Origin: Brasenia schreberi
Taxonomy: Eukaryota > Streptophyta > Magnoliopsida > Nymphaeales > Cabombaceae
Direction of reading: 5' to 3'
Length of the DNA: 64,000 bases
Assembly: GCA_036023115.1 (NCBI GenBank)
Contig: JAYKKT010000047.1
Coordinates: 539,501 to 603,500, forward strand
A program made the translations under genes and the position numbers. Shown piece after piece: positions 51,601 to 61,458 of the stretch. The notes under the pieces are model-generated. The model was not told where the DNA came from. It saw only the letters and a program-made list of their open reading frames with translations, and made no database searches. Numbering within the stretch: position 1 is the stretch's first letter; every line of letters begins with the position of its first letter.

Positions 51601-53825
51601 AGCATCATTTTTGTTTCTGTCTATGCTCTTGAGTACCCATTGAGTGTGGAAAAAGGCATAGCTTCGGCTTGTGGTTTCAAACTTAAATTTTAAGTTTCAC
51701 ATTTGATAGCTGGTGCAATGCCTATTCATTTTTAAATGATCGAAATCATTTTTTTCTTATCTAGGTACTGTGAATGCTTTGCTGCTGGAATCTATTGTGT
51801 CCAACTCTGTTCATGTCAAGGGTGTCTAAATAAGCCTGAGCATGAAGATACTGTGATTGAAACCCGGGAACGGATAGAAAATCGTAATCCCTTTGCCTTT
51901 GCCCCCAAAATCATGAAGCCTCCTGAGCTTGTCTTGGAAAATAAGGTAGGAAAACCCTGAATCAAAGGAAAGGTCTCACACCTCAAAGTGCATGTGCATG
52001 TTAAACAGAATCTAATGGTAAGGCCGGGTATGAACTATTTAGGAAGAAGGCAGCAGGATTTCAATTTTAGCTCGACATAAGACCGGGTGCAACTGCAAGA
52101 AGTCAAAGTGCACCAAGAAATACTGTGAATGCTTCCAGGTTTTTCTCTTTACTGATTGATGTCATTTATTCTATATTGAGTTTTACCTGAACATGTTTCT
52201 TTACTTTAAAGGGTGGTGTTGCATGTTCGAGCGGCTGTAGATGTGAAGGATGCACCAATGCTTTTGGGAAGAAAGAAGGCAAGTGGATGATGAATAACTT
52301 TCCTGGTAATTAATTGCTCTTTATGGTAGGCATCAACCAATCTTCAAATCACATGACTCAAATTTGGCAGCAGTAGATAAACATCCTTTCCACCTAGTGT
52401 TCGGCCCTTTTCTTATCTTGAAATTTTATGGAAAAATAGACAACATGCATGAATTTTTGTTAGTCCAGTAAGGCCGGGTGAGGAAAATCTAAAGGATAGT
52501 GGACCATAAGAGGGTTGGGTTTACATATTGCCATCCAACATGGAATTTGTTCTGGACTTATCATCCACTATTTTCTCCTCAAGCGTCGTGATTCTCATTA
52601 ATTTATGTGAATCTGTTGATAGGGGCTTATGGAAAATTGTTACCAGAAAATTCAGACTGCTCTCCAAATCGAGCGTAGGAAGACCTTAGCAAGACCAAGT
52701 TTTGGCAAGAACATTTTGTTTGTTTGCTTTTTGAGGACTACCTTGGTGAAACTTCTGGATTGGTTAAAGCAAATTTTGTTATCTAATTGAGGAAACAAGT
52801 CCCCTTTTCCGTAAATCCCACGTTCGGTATAGAATATATCAATTAATTTTGCACATGAAATTGCTTCTCGATAATCAAACTATTGTTCATGTTTGCCTCA
52901 TTAAAGTTGATGGTTTAATCATCCGCTATCTTTTCCACAAACTTCGTGATTCTCATTAGTTTATGTGAATCTGTTGATAGGGGCTTATGGAAAATTGTTA
53001 CTAGAAAATTCGGACTGCTCTCCGGATCAAGCGTCGGAAGACCTTAGCAAGAGTAAGTTTTGGCAAGAACATTTTGCTTGTTTGCTTTTTGAGGACTACC
53101 TCAGTGAAACTTCTGGATTGGTTAAAGGCATTTTTGTTATCCAATTAAGGAAAGGAAACATGTCTCCTTTCCCGTAAATCCCAAGTTCGGTATATAATAT
53201 ATCAATTAATTTTGCACATGAAAGTGCTTCTCGATAATCAAAGTATCGTTCTTGTCTGCCTCATTAACGTTGATGTCCATTTGCCTGAAATTGTTTACAG
53301 GGAGTGGAGAAATAGAAATAAAAGATTGGGAAACTAGGGACACAGTTGAGCAGGCCGAAAATCTCAAGGCCCAAGAAATTCAGGAGGATGTTAACCTATC
53401 TTCTGAATGCAGGTCTAAATGGAAAACTTGTTTCTAAGCTTGAATTGCTTCTTGGTCTTGCTTTTGGATTTTTACCTAATCTTGAGTTGCAATCCAGGTC
53501 CACCACTTTGCCACCCCTTCCGTCATTTGCCAGGCCGCCTCAATCTTCACGAAAAAGCAGCTGCAGTGCTCTATCAAATTACCGTTTCTTGCCGTCTCGA
53601 GTAGAATCAGAGAAGCATCACATGACAACAATCATGGAAGATGACACCCCCGAGTTTCTTAGGGTTGACCAATCTCCAGATAATAGTGTGTCCGTAGCTT
53701 CTCCAAATCGAAAGCGGGTCTCGCCTCCACACGTAAATGCAGGTTCGGATCTTGGTCTGGGCAGTCGTCGGAAACTGGTTTTACATCCGATATCTTCATT
53801 ACAGCAGGTTGAGATAGCTCCTTAG
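42254..53825 (+). CDS. TSO1/TCX-like CXC (CRC-domain) DNA-binding protein, complete eleven-exon gene
   Basis: Exons: 42254-42328, 48078-48235, 48336-49284, 50164-50636, 51516-51590, 51765-51945, 52043-52138, 52212-52278, 52981-53052, 53301-53412, 53498-53825; 2586 bases in one frame, 861 aa. N-terminal [20 protein letters not shown] and VFASPKITS, then [14 protein letters not shown] and [10 protein letters not shown] are family hallmarks. The CRC domain has CXC repeat 1 (about 564-602, [20 protein letters not shown]), an [10 protein letters not shown] linker and repeat 2 (about 653-686, [18 protein letters not shown]). Known: TSO1, SOL1 and SOL2 bind TTYAA-type DNA and act with MYB3R in DREAM-type complexes controlling the cell cycle in floral and stomatal lineages; their cysteines bind zinc. 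Introns 4 (50637-51515) and 8 (52279-52980) need GC donors. Intron 1 is 5.7 kb and hosts a LINE and a SINE. A decayed exon copy lies just before exon 9. Confidence 0.93.
42612..42676. repeat. TC microsatellite in CXC intron 1
   Basis: Pure TC dinucleotides, about 65 bases. Confidence 0.97.
43464..43596 (-). mobile_element. tRNA-derived SINE-like element, family 2, in CXC intron 1
   Basis: Minus strand: GGCGTTAGCCCACCTTGCAG (A-box-like), GAGTTAGATTCCTGG (B-box-like), GCTTCGGCCTCCCC, then an A-rich tail with AAT repeats. Same order as the copy at 29857-29981. Confidence 0.55.
44070..47363 (+). mobile_element. Full-length RTE-clade LINE in CXC intron 1
   Basis: About 3.3 kb, flanked by perfect 19-bp target-site duplications (GTTGGAACTTTTTAATGCT at 44051-44069 and 47364-47382). 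Order: short GC-rich 5' region, one long frame with AP-type endonuclease and reverse transcriptase, and a tail of GTT repeats. A single endonuclease-RT frame and a simple-repeat tail instead of poly-A are marks of the RTE clade. Inserted in the same orientation as the host gene, in its first intron. Three other copies or tails occur in this window (12.3, 32.0 and 37.3-39.4 kb). Confidence 0.93.
44185..47316 (+). pseudogene. RTE LINE polyprotein (endonuclease-reverse transcriptase) with two nonsense codons
   Basis: One uninterrupted frame of 1043 codons apart from TGA at 45223-45225 and TAA at 46843-46845. Start ATG at 44185. Residues 30-90 hold an imperfect repeat of about 28 aa (PLHFRPNVV / PLHCRPNVV). 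Endonuclease: IGSWNIGTL (Asn), LQETKW (Glu), GGDLNGHVG (Asp, Asn) and [10 protein letters not shown], where the usual SDHR serine-aspartate is [48 protein letters not shown] and FADDIVL (catalytic DD). C-terminal [11 protein letters not shown] and [10 protein letters not shown] are typical of plant RTE elements. The second stop is TCA in copy 2, so it is a private change. Known role: nicks target DNA and primes reverse transcription of its own RNA. Confidence 0.9.
52562..53275 (+). repeat. Tandemly duplicated exon 9 of the CXC gene; upstream copy decayed
   Basis: Two copies of about 355 bases: 52562-52914 and 52919-53275 (offset 358), each with flanking intron sequence. Both keep the acceptor GATAG|GGGC (exon copy starting at 52623 and 52981). 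The downstream copy has an open frame and a GTAAGT donor. The upstream copy has TAG inside the exon (AATCGAGCGTAGG) and its donor GT is changed to CC (AGCAAGACCAAG). The annotated mRNA therefore uses copy two. Confidence 0.88.
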
Positions 53826-54900
53826 ATGATCTCCTCCAAACGAAGTTTTCCCGACTGTTGCTCCTTCCAGGTTCGTAACTTGCGCTTAGACAGGGGCGTG
53901 CATCATGCGAGTGTAAGAGTAGATCACTTGTTCTTCTCAATGCTTTTGTATTTAGATTCGTCTTTCTTCTGTTATACCATGACGCACACATGGCGTAAGT
54001 GTAACAAATAATGTTGCAGCATCTAATCTTCTAGTTCTTTAAGTTCATGCTCCTTCGGTTTCTGTATTATTTGTGTTCGTTGTTCCTTCCCAGTACTTGG
54101 AGTTTTCAATTAATGCATCTCTTTTCTGTGTGTATGGAAAGAAGCATCTTCGAGGGTTATTTTTATGGGAAGGGCTTGGCTGTTGGGCGGGTAGAGAGGT
54201 TTTCATTACCTTTTTACTATTCACACATTTTTTTCAATTTCGATTTTGTTCCAAAAAATTACTCTCATACTCTTAATTTCTAAAAATCTCTTTCCTCTTT
54301 TTTTTCTTAACCATTATTTCCTTACCATCAACCATCAAATATTATTCTTTCAGCAACACATTACTTCAAGTTTGATCTAATACACAATATTAAATCATCT
54401 ACCATCTCAGTCTTTTGAATCAAATCGAAAAACAAAGAAGAGAAAAAAAAGGATGAAGGGTTGCAACCCTTTTTACTATACGCACACTCTAATTTTCATA
54501 AATGTCTAAAATACTCTCACAAATCTTTCCCCTCCGAAACAAATTTCGGTGATTTTTTTCTTTCTTTGGCAATCAACTTTTATTTGATTTTCATTAATTG
54601 ACAAATGATATATGATTATTTGCAACTAACTATCATCGACTAATTACTTACGAACCTAATTGGAATCAAACGAATCAAAAAACAAGAACAAAAAAAGAAA
54701 ATCGAAAAGACTATTATTTCACTTATTTTTTGGATTTTTCTTGAATTTGAAAGGTTGGTTTTTATTGAGATTATTGTATCTTCATGTTTTGTTTAAAATC
54801 TATTAAATTTTCAAATGTCTGATGATGATTTTTGATTTTCGGTAAAACGGGAATGGGAGCCGAAATTGTAATATAGGCGTATCTCTCTTTATGGAGAGAC
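53826..54900. other. CXC 3' region and AT-rich intergenic DNA
   Basis: Includes the 3' untranslated region of the CXC gene. From 54.25 kb the DNA is very AT-rich with no gene recognised; frames at 54047-54283 are not supported. Confidence 0.5.
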
Positions 54901-54904
54901 GCAC

Positions 54905-56360
54905 ATGGAGGTAGATGAATTTGTTGTTTGTGAGGGTGATGGGCTAGACTATTTTCATGTGTTTACGACATATGACGTTTAAGACTCGTAATGAACTTAT
55001 TGATTATGTAAGATTAGTTGAGTCGATGCATAACATTGTTATAGTTATTAGTCATTTGAAGAGTAAATGCGTAATAAATAAGGTATGACGTGAGTGTGAA
55101 AGGAGTGACAAATATCAAAATATTGATATTGAAAGTATTATATGAATGAGAATTAAGGTTGGTCGTCTCTTCTTATTAAGAGGAGAGAATATAGGGAATG
55201 GATATTAGAACTTAAATAAATGAAACATATAACTATTCTTTAGGGTCATGCTTTTGTAGAGATTAAGGAGCTCTGAGTACACTATAACAAAAGATCTTAC
55301 GCAACCATTCCAAAGTAAAGCATATTTTGATGCATTTTAAGTATGTAGATGTGAAAAATGTGAGTATGATAATGCATATTTATAACGTAAGGATGAAAAT
55401 AGAAAAGGAAGATTGTGATTCTCGAAGTATTTTATAATAATTACTACACGATCTAGATATTAACCATTATCATACATGACATCGTAAACTCAATGATATA
55501 TATTGTTAGTGACATTGTATTTGTGTATTTTTGTTTTGTGCATCTACTTCATGCACAAACATATAAGTGTCTTACTATTATATATTAAGGTTTATCCTAA
55601 ATTATTGTTATTAACGGTCATATATCTTTCATGTTTTCTGTCGGTATAAGATGTCTTTTCTTGAGATTGTTTGATTCACATCAACCTCTAAAAACTTCTT
55701 TGTAGCCTTTGCTTTATGAGTGCGGAAAATGAAGATAATTATGTTTGGGCATTGAGGTGTGTGAGAGTTATGCATTTTCAAACAAAATTGTATGTGTTAT
55801 CTGTCGTGATAGTGATATGGTTTCGATGAATGTCAAGAAACACTTTTTGTTTAGACATGTAGCAAAAAACATTAAAGCTTTCATTATAAAGTTAACAAGA
55901 AATAAAGAGATGACAACTGTGTTTGTTATAAGTTTGAGTAAGGTCATTCACTTATTAGATGAGAGCAGTTAGAAGGATGCGGTGGAAGTAATGAAATTAA
56001 AGTCAAATTTTTTTTACTCTACTCTCTTACGTTAAATTACAGTAGTTGGACCCATAATAGGAGAGAATTATCTTGGCATAGACACATAAAGGAATTTATT
56101 ATAATACTTATATTGTTCTTCAAATATTTAATGATATGACGTGCCCACTATGTGGTTTGTTAGGGTTGTGATATTTATTAGGGTGAAAAGTGCACACAAG
56201 GTTGAAAGGGTTTATTGATATCTCAATTGACAAATTTGACACAATTTAAAAATAAGGAATGAAAAACTCTAACTATGCATTATGTTGACGTGACGGAAGA
56301 TCTTGTTGTGAACTTTTAGAGAATAGTTATGACTTTGTACTCATGTCCTATCAACTATAT
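54905..56360 (+). pseudogene. MULE (Mutator-like) transposase relic
   Basis: With many stops and shifts the plus strand gives MTFKTRNELIDYVRLVESMH and NIVIVISHLKSK (54972 on), then CERSDKYQ, GHAFVEIKEL near 55243, KKHFLFRHVAKNIKAFIIKL near 55825 and VHTRLKGFIDISIDKFDTI near 56190. The order follows plant MULE/FAR1-type proteins: N-terminal F.TR.ELI.WVR, a cysteine motif CERG.KY, GHAFVGRL, LLC.FHI.KNV.A in the MULE domain, then VE.AH..LK. No ends (terminal inverted repeats) could be fixed. Heavily decayed; assignment rests on motif order. Confidence 0.5.
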
Positions 56361-58139
56361 CTACATAGAAAAAATAATTTATAAGGGTCAAATTCAATCT
56401 AATAATGTCAAAGTAGGAGATGTGTTTGGGGTGCGTCTCCCAACAACACAATATAAAAAAACCTTTGATTTTTCTGACACCAAATCGTGTGATAAATTAC
56501 ATTAAATGAATGAAAAATGAAATAACAACATACTTCGATAAATTGACGAATCCCCTTCGAATCAGATTTCTTTTTTTCCTCCCTTTTCTCTTATCGGTTC
56601 TTTCCAAATCAACTGTTTTGATGAATATATGTCAATCCGTTATTTTAGTATAAATGATTGTAGATTGAGTATTGCATAACTAAAATGCGTTGAGAAGTAA
56701 AGAATGACTGGAAGAATGAATGAAAATGGGAGTTAAAAGTTGGTTCATGGAGGTGTAGAGATTCTTGTTTTGAGTAGAAAGGGTATTTTTATAAATACAA
56801 AAAATAACTCAGGGTATTTTTAGAAAAGTGATATGCACGTATCAATTCTCGTTTTTAATGATTTAGTAAGATATTTCGTTGATTTTATGTGGTGATTTCA
56901 TTTTCGGTTGGAATCAAAACGAAAAAATTAGGTCAAGTTTTTTATGAGAGAGATGTGCCTCATCTCTCCAACGAGGGAGATGTACTCCTGCCCCATCTCG
57001 AGTCGAGTCGGACATAGTTTTTTTTTTATTTCTTTTTCCCTTTTTTGTTCTTGATTCTTTTTGTTCTTCTTTTGTTCTTATTATTGATTTAGTTTTTTGT
57101 TTCGTTTTACTTTGCTCTTGATTCTTATTGTTCTTCTTTTGTTCTTGTTACTGATTTATTTATTTTTTTTGTTTTACTTTGCTCTTGATTTTTCTCCTTT
57201 TTTCTTCTTTTTTTTCTTGTAAAAAAATAACAACATTAAATAAAACATCTGTAGCCGGTGTAAGGAGATCTAACGAAATAGACCCTTTCTCAAATTGGGT
57301 GGGAGAGGAGGGAGAAATACTGGAATTGGGTGTGAGAGGAAAGAGTATTTATATGAGAAGTAATTTTAGTTTTTTAAAAAAAAGGACGTGTGGCTTTCTC
57401 TAAGATCTGTTTGCAACTTTTAGTATTGTGGTTTTAATGTACCTACGATGACATTCTAGGTTAAACTTTATCTCACAGAAAGACTTGTCTGAGAATATTG
57501 AAGAATGATTAATTTCAAAGTTTTTATTTAAATGATGGGAAAACTGGAACAGGGTGTTGTAAAACTCTGAGGTCACACACACTCACCCCCAACGAGTCTA
57601 TTGATTCATCCCTTGCCCTTTGCCTTTTGCCTCGGGAATCTACCTCTGACAGTCTCCAACTTGAAAATTTTATGAACAAGGGAGCTTGCACCTAAAGGAA
57701 CTTGCAGGTGTACGTCATGCATCAGCTTTAGTCTACTTTTTGCTTCCACATTCAATCCACCTTATAGTAACTATTAGGATGTATACATCTTTCCAATTAG
57801 TTCTGGTTCTGCTTTGCCTTCTCATATTCATTTCATGTCCTGTTAGCTGTGACTTGCACCATTCTTTTCTGTCGACACACTTGGGGTTCAGATATAGTTC
57901 ATGCATGTTTACCTAACAAACAGCCTTTTTGCAGGATAATATCAGAAAACACATTGCAGGATCATCATCACAATGATGATTACTTGCACTTTTGCTGCAT
58001 GAAAATTTAGAATTCCGACGCTTTACTGGCCTACGGTTAATAATTGTCCCACACCAGAAGCCATTTCTTATATTTGTGGATGCCTATAGACACGAATTCT
58101 TTATATATGTGAATAGAAAGGTTTCTTATCTGCGTGAAC
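56361..58139. other. AT-rich intergenic DNA
   Basis: T-rich tracts near 57.0-57.2 kb with repeated TTGTTCTT words. Frames at 57179-57403 and 57686-57916 are unrecognised. No RNA gene seen. Confidence 0.5.
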
Positions 58140-58245
58140 AGCAATAGCTCACTTGGCTAGGAGGTGGACTCACAAGTTGGTCATGAGCTCGATACCTGGG
58201 GCATGCATATGACTACAACCTCCCCATATTACAAAAAAGAAGAAA
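58140..58245 (+). mobile_element. tRNA-derived SINE-like element, family 1 (best-kept copy)
   Basis: AGCAATAGCTCACTTGGCTA (A-box-like), then GGTCATGAGCTCGATACC (B-box-like), GGGGCATGCATATGAC and an A/G-rich tail (ACAAAAAAGAAGAAAG). Order and spacing match the copies at 33108 and 34011. Total about 105 bases. Confidence 0.65.
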
Positions 58246-58579
58246 GAATTCTAATCTATTCTCAAATTGGAATATATGTAAACGTGTGCAAAAAATAGAG
58301 GAACTTATTGGTATATAATCCAAAGAAATGTGCATTAGCAATCAGTGGTGGGTCGAGAAACTTTGTTTAGGTAGGTGGGCTTTAAAAAATTTCAAGTTCT
58401 TTTGAAAATTTCAATATTTAATTGATAAATTTCTGGTGAAGCGGTCGCCCCACTCTGCCACAAAGTACATCCGCCACTGATAGCAATACAAGACCTTTTA
58501 TATGAGAATTTGTAGGTTAAATATATGAAAGGAAATGGATTTTTTCAGCCTTTGAAAGTGGAGAGTTTGCTTGACGACA

Positions 58580-58679
58580 CTGTGACGTGAGGTGATTGAA
58601 TCACGATATTTTCACGTTCAGAAAAAACTTTTATAGCAACCATGCTGTGACGTGAGGTGATTGAATCACGATATTTTCA
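58580..58679. repeat. Direct repeat of a 35-bp unit, 65 bp apart
   Basis: CTGTGACGTGAGGTGATTGA with the following 15 bases occurs identically at 58580 and 58645. Confidence 0.9.
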
Positions 58680-59029
58680 AAAAGTATCTCATTAAATTTC
58701 CAACTTATCATGTACGGGGTTTTCACCTCAAGACAAATAACATAGCAGCTAAAATGAAAATCAAGGCACTATCCCACACCATCTAAGTTAAGTTTTTCAA
58801 ATGCCATCATATTACATATTTTAATATTGTGGCTTATCACTTTATATATAGATAGATATAGATATAGAAAGAGAGGGAGAGGGAGAGGAAAGAAAACTGG
58901 ACGACTTCTACCTTTGACAATATATTATCATGATCATGCTTTATTTTTTACGGCATGAGTCTTATTTTAAAAGTTATAAAAGTGATTATAAAAAGATAAA
59001 GATATCTTTATTGACATTGTTAGAGATCT

Positions 59030-59031
<2 letters not shown>

Positions 59032-59108
<77 letters not shown>
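59032..59108. repeat. Compound TA/GA microsatellite
   Basis: TA tract (59032-59068) running into GA (59070-59108). Confidence 0.97.
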
Positions 59109-59113
<5 letters not shown>

Positions 59114-59939
59114 ATAAAAGCTGTGAAAAGATGTATTTAAAGTTATCTTATTTCTATGAGAAATTTAAAAAATTGAATTTTTAGAGTGTTCAAAAGTTGA
59201 AACGAGCATATCGATGCTTTAGTTTGTTGAACATGTATAAAGATGACTAAAAAAATTTCAAAGACGATCAAATTAAGTTTCAAGCAAAAGGTGTTAAAAT
59301 GTAGAGAGTAAAAACATTAAAAGAAGGAGAAGCATATTGTAAAAGTGTTAGAAGAAAATAATAAAAATTAATGAGTTAACCATTAACATGATCCATGATC
59401 AAATTCTATGAAAAAATATATGTAATCGACTCCATTATACTAGGAAAAAGACTTGCAAGACTTGGATGTTCTTTGCTTTGGGAGGACTCCGGCGGATGAT
59501 CCTTGGTCACACCTGACTTTATTATGAAATTTCTGTTTCGTTGCTACGTCCTACAATTTCTATCGCAATAACTCAGTTTCCATCATCCTCAAAGTCGTTT
59601 TTGACGTGCCACTGGTTTGTGGCAAAGCTAAAAAGATGATCTGGCAGAGCACTAAACACAATTTTGGAACGTTGAATTTGAATGCTAGTGCTCGGTGCAC
59701 TCCATATATGTAGAACAAGCTGGTGGATGTGCATCCTTAGATACATTAATTAAAGGGTCCATAGCGGTTTCATCTATTAAGGATGATTACTCATCTCTGT
59801 GGTCGAGATGCTCCCACAGCTGCTGGAATTCATGCATTTGTCTAGCCAGTAAATGAAACATGTAAACAAATGTGGTCGGTTGCCATAGAAAAGGAATTTC
59901 CCTAATCGCTTTGTATTATAACAACACATCTATGATCGA

Positions 59940-59970
59940 CACTCAGAGCGTTAGCTCAATGGCAGGGCGC
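59940..59970 (+). mobile_element. Possible truncated SINE head, family 2
   Basis: CACTCAGAGCGTTAGCTCAA and TGGCAGGGCGC resemble the head of the family 2 elements (CACTCAGGGCGTTAGCCCAC). No B box follows. Confidence 0.3.
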
Positions 59971-60257
59971 TTTAAAGTCGTTGCTGCTGGTGGGGTGTTT
60001 TTGAGGCCCAAGCAGCGAATGGTCTTCAGGTTTTCCACACCCTGGGGCCTGAACTAAGAATCCAGTCAAACTGGGTAATCCCCTTGAGTCGGATTGGGTC
60101 GGGTTCTCACGCTTGCAGGAGGCCCTTGGAAAACCGGAGAGTGACGGACGTTTTGGACTTGTAGGCACATGAAGCCCCTTCCGTCTCTCTCCCTCTCTCT
60201 CTCTCTCTTGAACGTACGGAGGAACAAAGGCAGCACAAATGAGTATAACGGCAATTC

Positions 60258-60664
60258 CTTCTCACGGGTAAACCATCGCCAGACGTTGACGGGCTCTCTC
60301 GGGACCGGCGCTTGGCCTCGGGACCAAGCAAGCCTTAGCGGATTTCACCTGAGTGTTGGGGTTTGGCCACCGACTTTCCAAAATGTCGTGTGAGATGTCC
60401 CTCCCCCGAGTACCAAGTGTTCCGACGCCTTGGCACTCAGAGACTCACTCACTCGAACGGCAAAGGCAAGGAGGCGGTTTGATCACAAGTGTACGGAAAC
60501 TTGAAAGCAAGAAAACTTGAAGGCAAGGAGAATTTTGATAGCAAAGACGAGAGTGCGTGCACCAACACGCGGAATTTACTTAGTTGGGGTGTCTTCCCTC
60601 AAAATGAGAGTTTTTACAAGGGAGCCAAAAAGGCTATGTACAGTTCGCAGTTTAATGGGTTACA
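60258..60664 (-). repeat. 3' LTR of the gag-protease element
   Basis: Matches 62767-63212 over its full length with scattered substitutions. It follows the PPT and begins TGTAACCC on the minus strand. The outer end is slightly eroded. Confidence 0.85.
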
Positions 60665-60677
60665 TTCTCCCCCACCT
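60665..60677 (-). promoter_or_regulatory. Polypurine tract
   Basis: Minus strand GGTGGGGGAGAA directly before the LTR start TGTAAC: the usual primer for plus-strand synthesis. Confidence 0.75.
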
Positions 60678-60828
60678 AAAATCGTTGCCGCCCTCGGCAA
60701 CGTCCTTGTCATCTTCCGCGCCAGTGACTGCTTGGTCATGCCTGTTCCACTTCAGGGCGTGTGGTGTGCCGCATTAAAGCATCACGGTAACTTTATACCT
60801 TCAGTGGGGCTTGAGGTGATGTCGATGT

Positions 60829-61401
60829 TCAGAGAGCACCCTTCTTGCAAGTTGATGGGGCAGCCGCAGTGAATGATGTCCCTTTGGAGCTGGATGGTAG
60901 AGTAGCCACAGTGATCATTGTCCCTTTAGTGTCAAATGATGGGGCAGCCGTTGTATTCGCTATCCCCTTTGTACCTTTAGGGGTTGTGAGGGGTCGGAGG
61001 ATTCTGAGGTTAGAAAGTAGTAGCTCCTTTGACTCGCCTGACATTGAAGATGAGGTGTTGTACCAGTCGCTATCTCCATCGAAGTAAAGACGTTGCTCCT
61101 TGAGGTTGGGGCGTGCATCTTCTGCTTGAAGGAATGCCGAACCCAAGACCATGGGGTGTTCAACGTCTGCCACATAAAAGTCCACTCTGGTGCGCCGATC
61201 TCCAATAATGAGGATGACTTTGTTTGCCTCCCCCTTAATGTCATTTACTTTGCCCAGCGCGTCCTTGATGTAGGCGTTGGTCCCAGTAATGTAAAGTCCT
61301 AGCTGTTTGGCTTCTGTTGGAGACAAGAAGTTGTGCGAAGCTCCCAAGTCGATCATGGCTCGGGCCTCTGTCCCCTTCAGTCGCGCCTTGATGTAGAACA
61401 A
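60829..61401 (-). pseudogene. Retropepsin-like protease remnant with altered active site
   Basis: Frame of 190 codons. FYIKARLKGTEARAMIDLGASHNFLS matches gypsy protease (..ALIDTGATHNF..), continues GLYITGTNAYIKDALG, VILIIGDRRTRVDFYVADV and HPMVLGSAFL (flap and hydrophobic-hydrophobic-G region). The catalytic D-T/S-G is D-L-G here, so the encoded enzyme should be inactive. The C-terminus is a low-complexity Ser/Thr/Ala/Lys segment. Known role: cleaves the gag polyprotein inside virus-like particles. Confidence 0.75.
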
Positions 61402-61458
61402 TCCATCCTATTCCCTCAGCATTGGCACCTAGTTGCGCTAGCCCTTTCCTTTGAAGAC

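Larger units (their letters stand above)
58680..60257. other. Intergenic, repeat-rich
   Basis: Contains a TA/GA microsatellite (listed) and, near 59940, an A-box-like word. No gene recognised; the frame at 59872-60057 is unsupported. Confidence 0.5.

Noticed and set aside
59940..60060. tRNA gene starting at the A-box-like TAGCTCAATGGCAGGG
   Set aside because: No anticodon stem, no B box and no acceptor stem pairing could be seen downstream.
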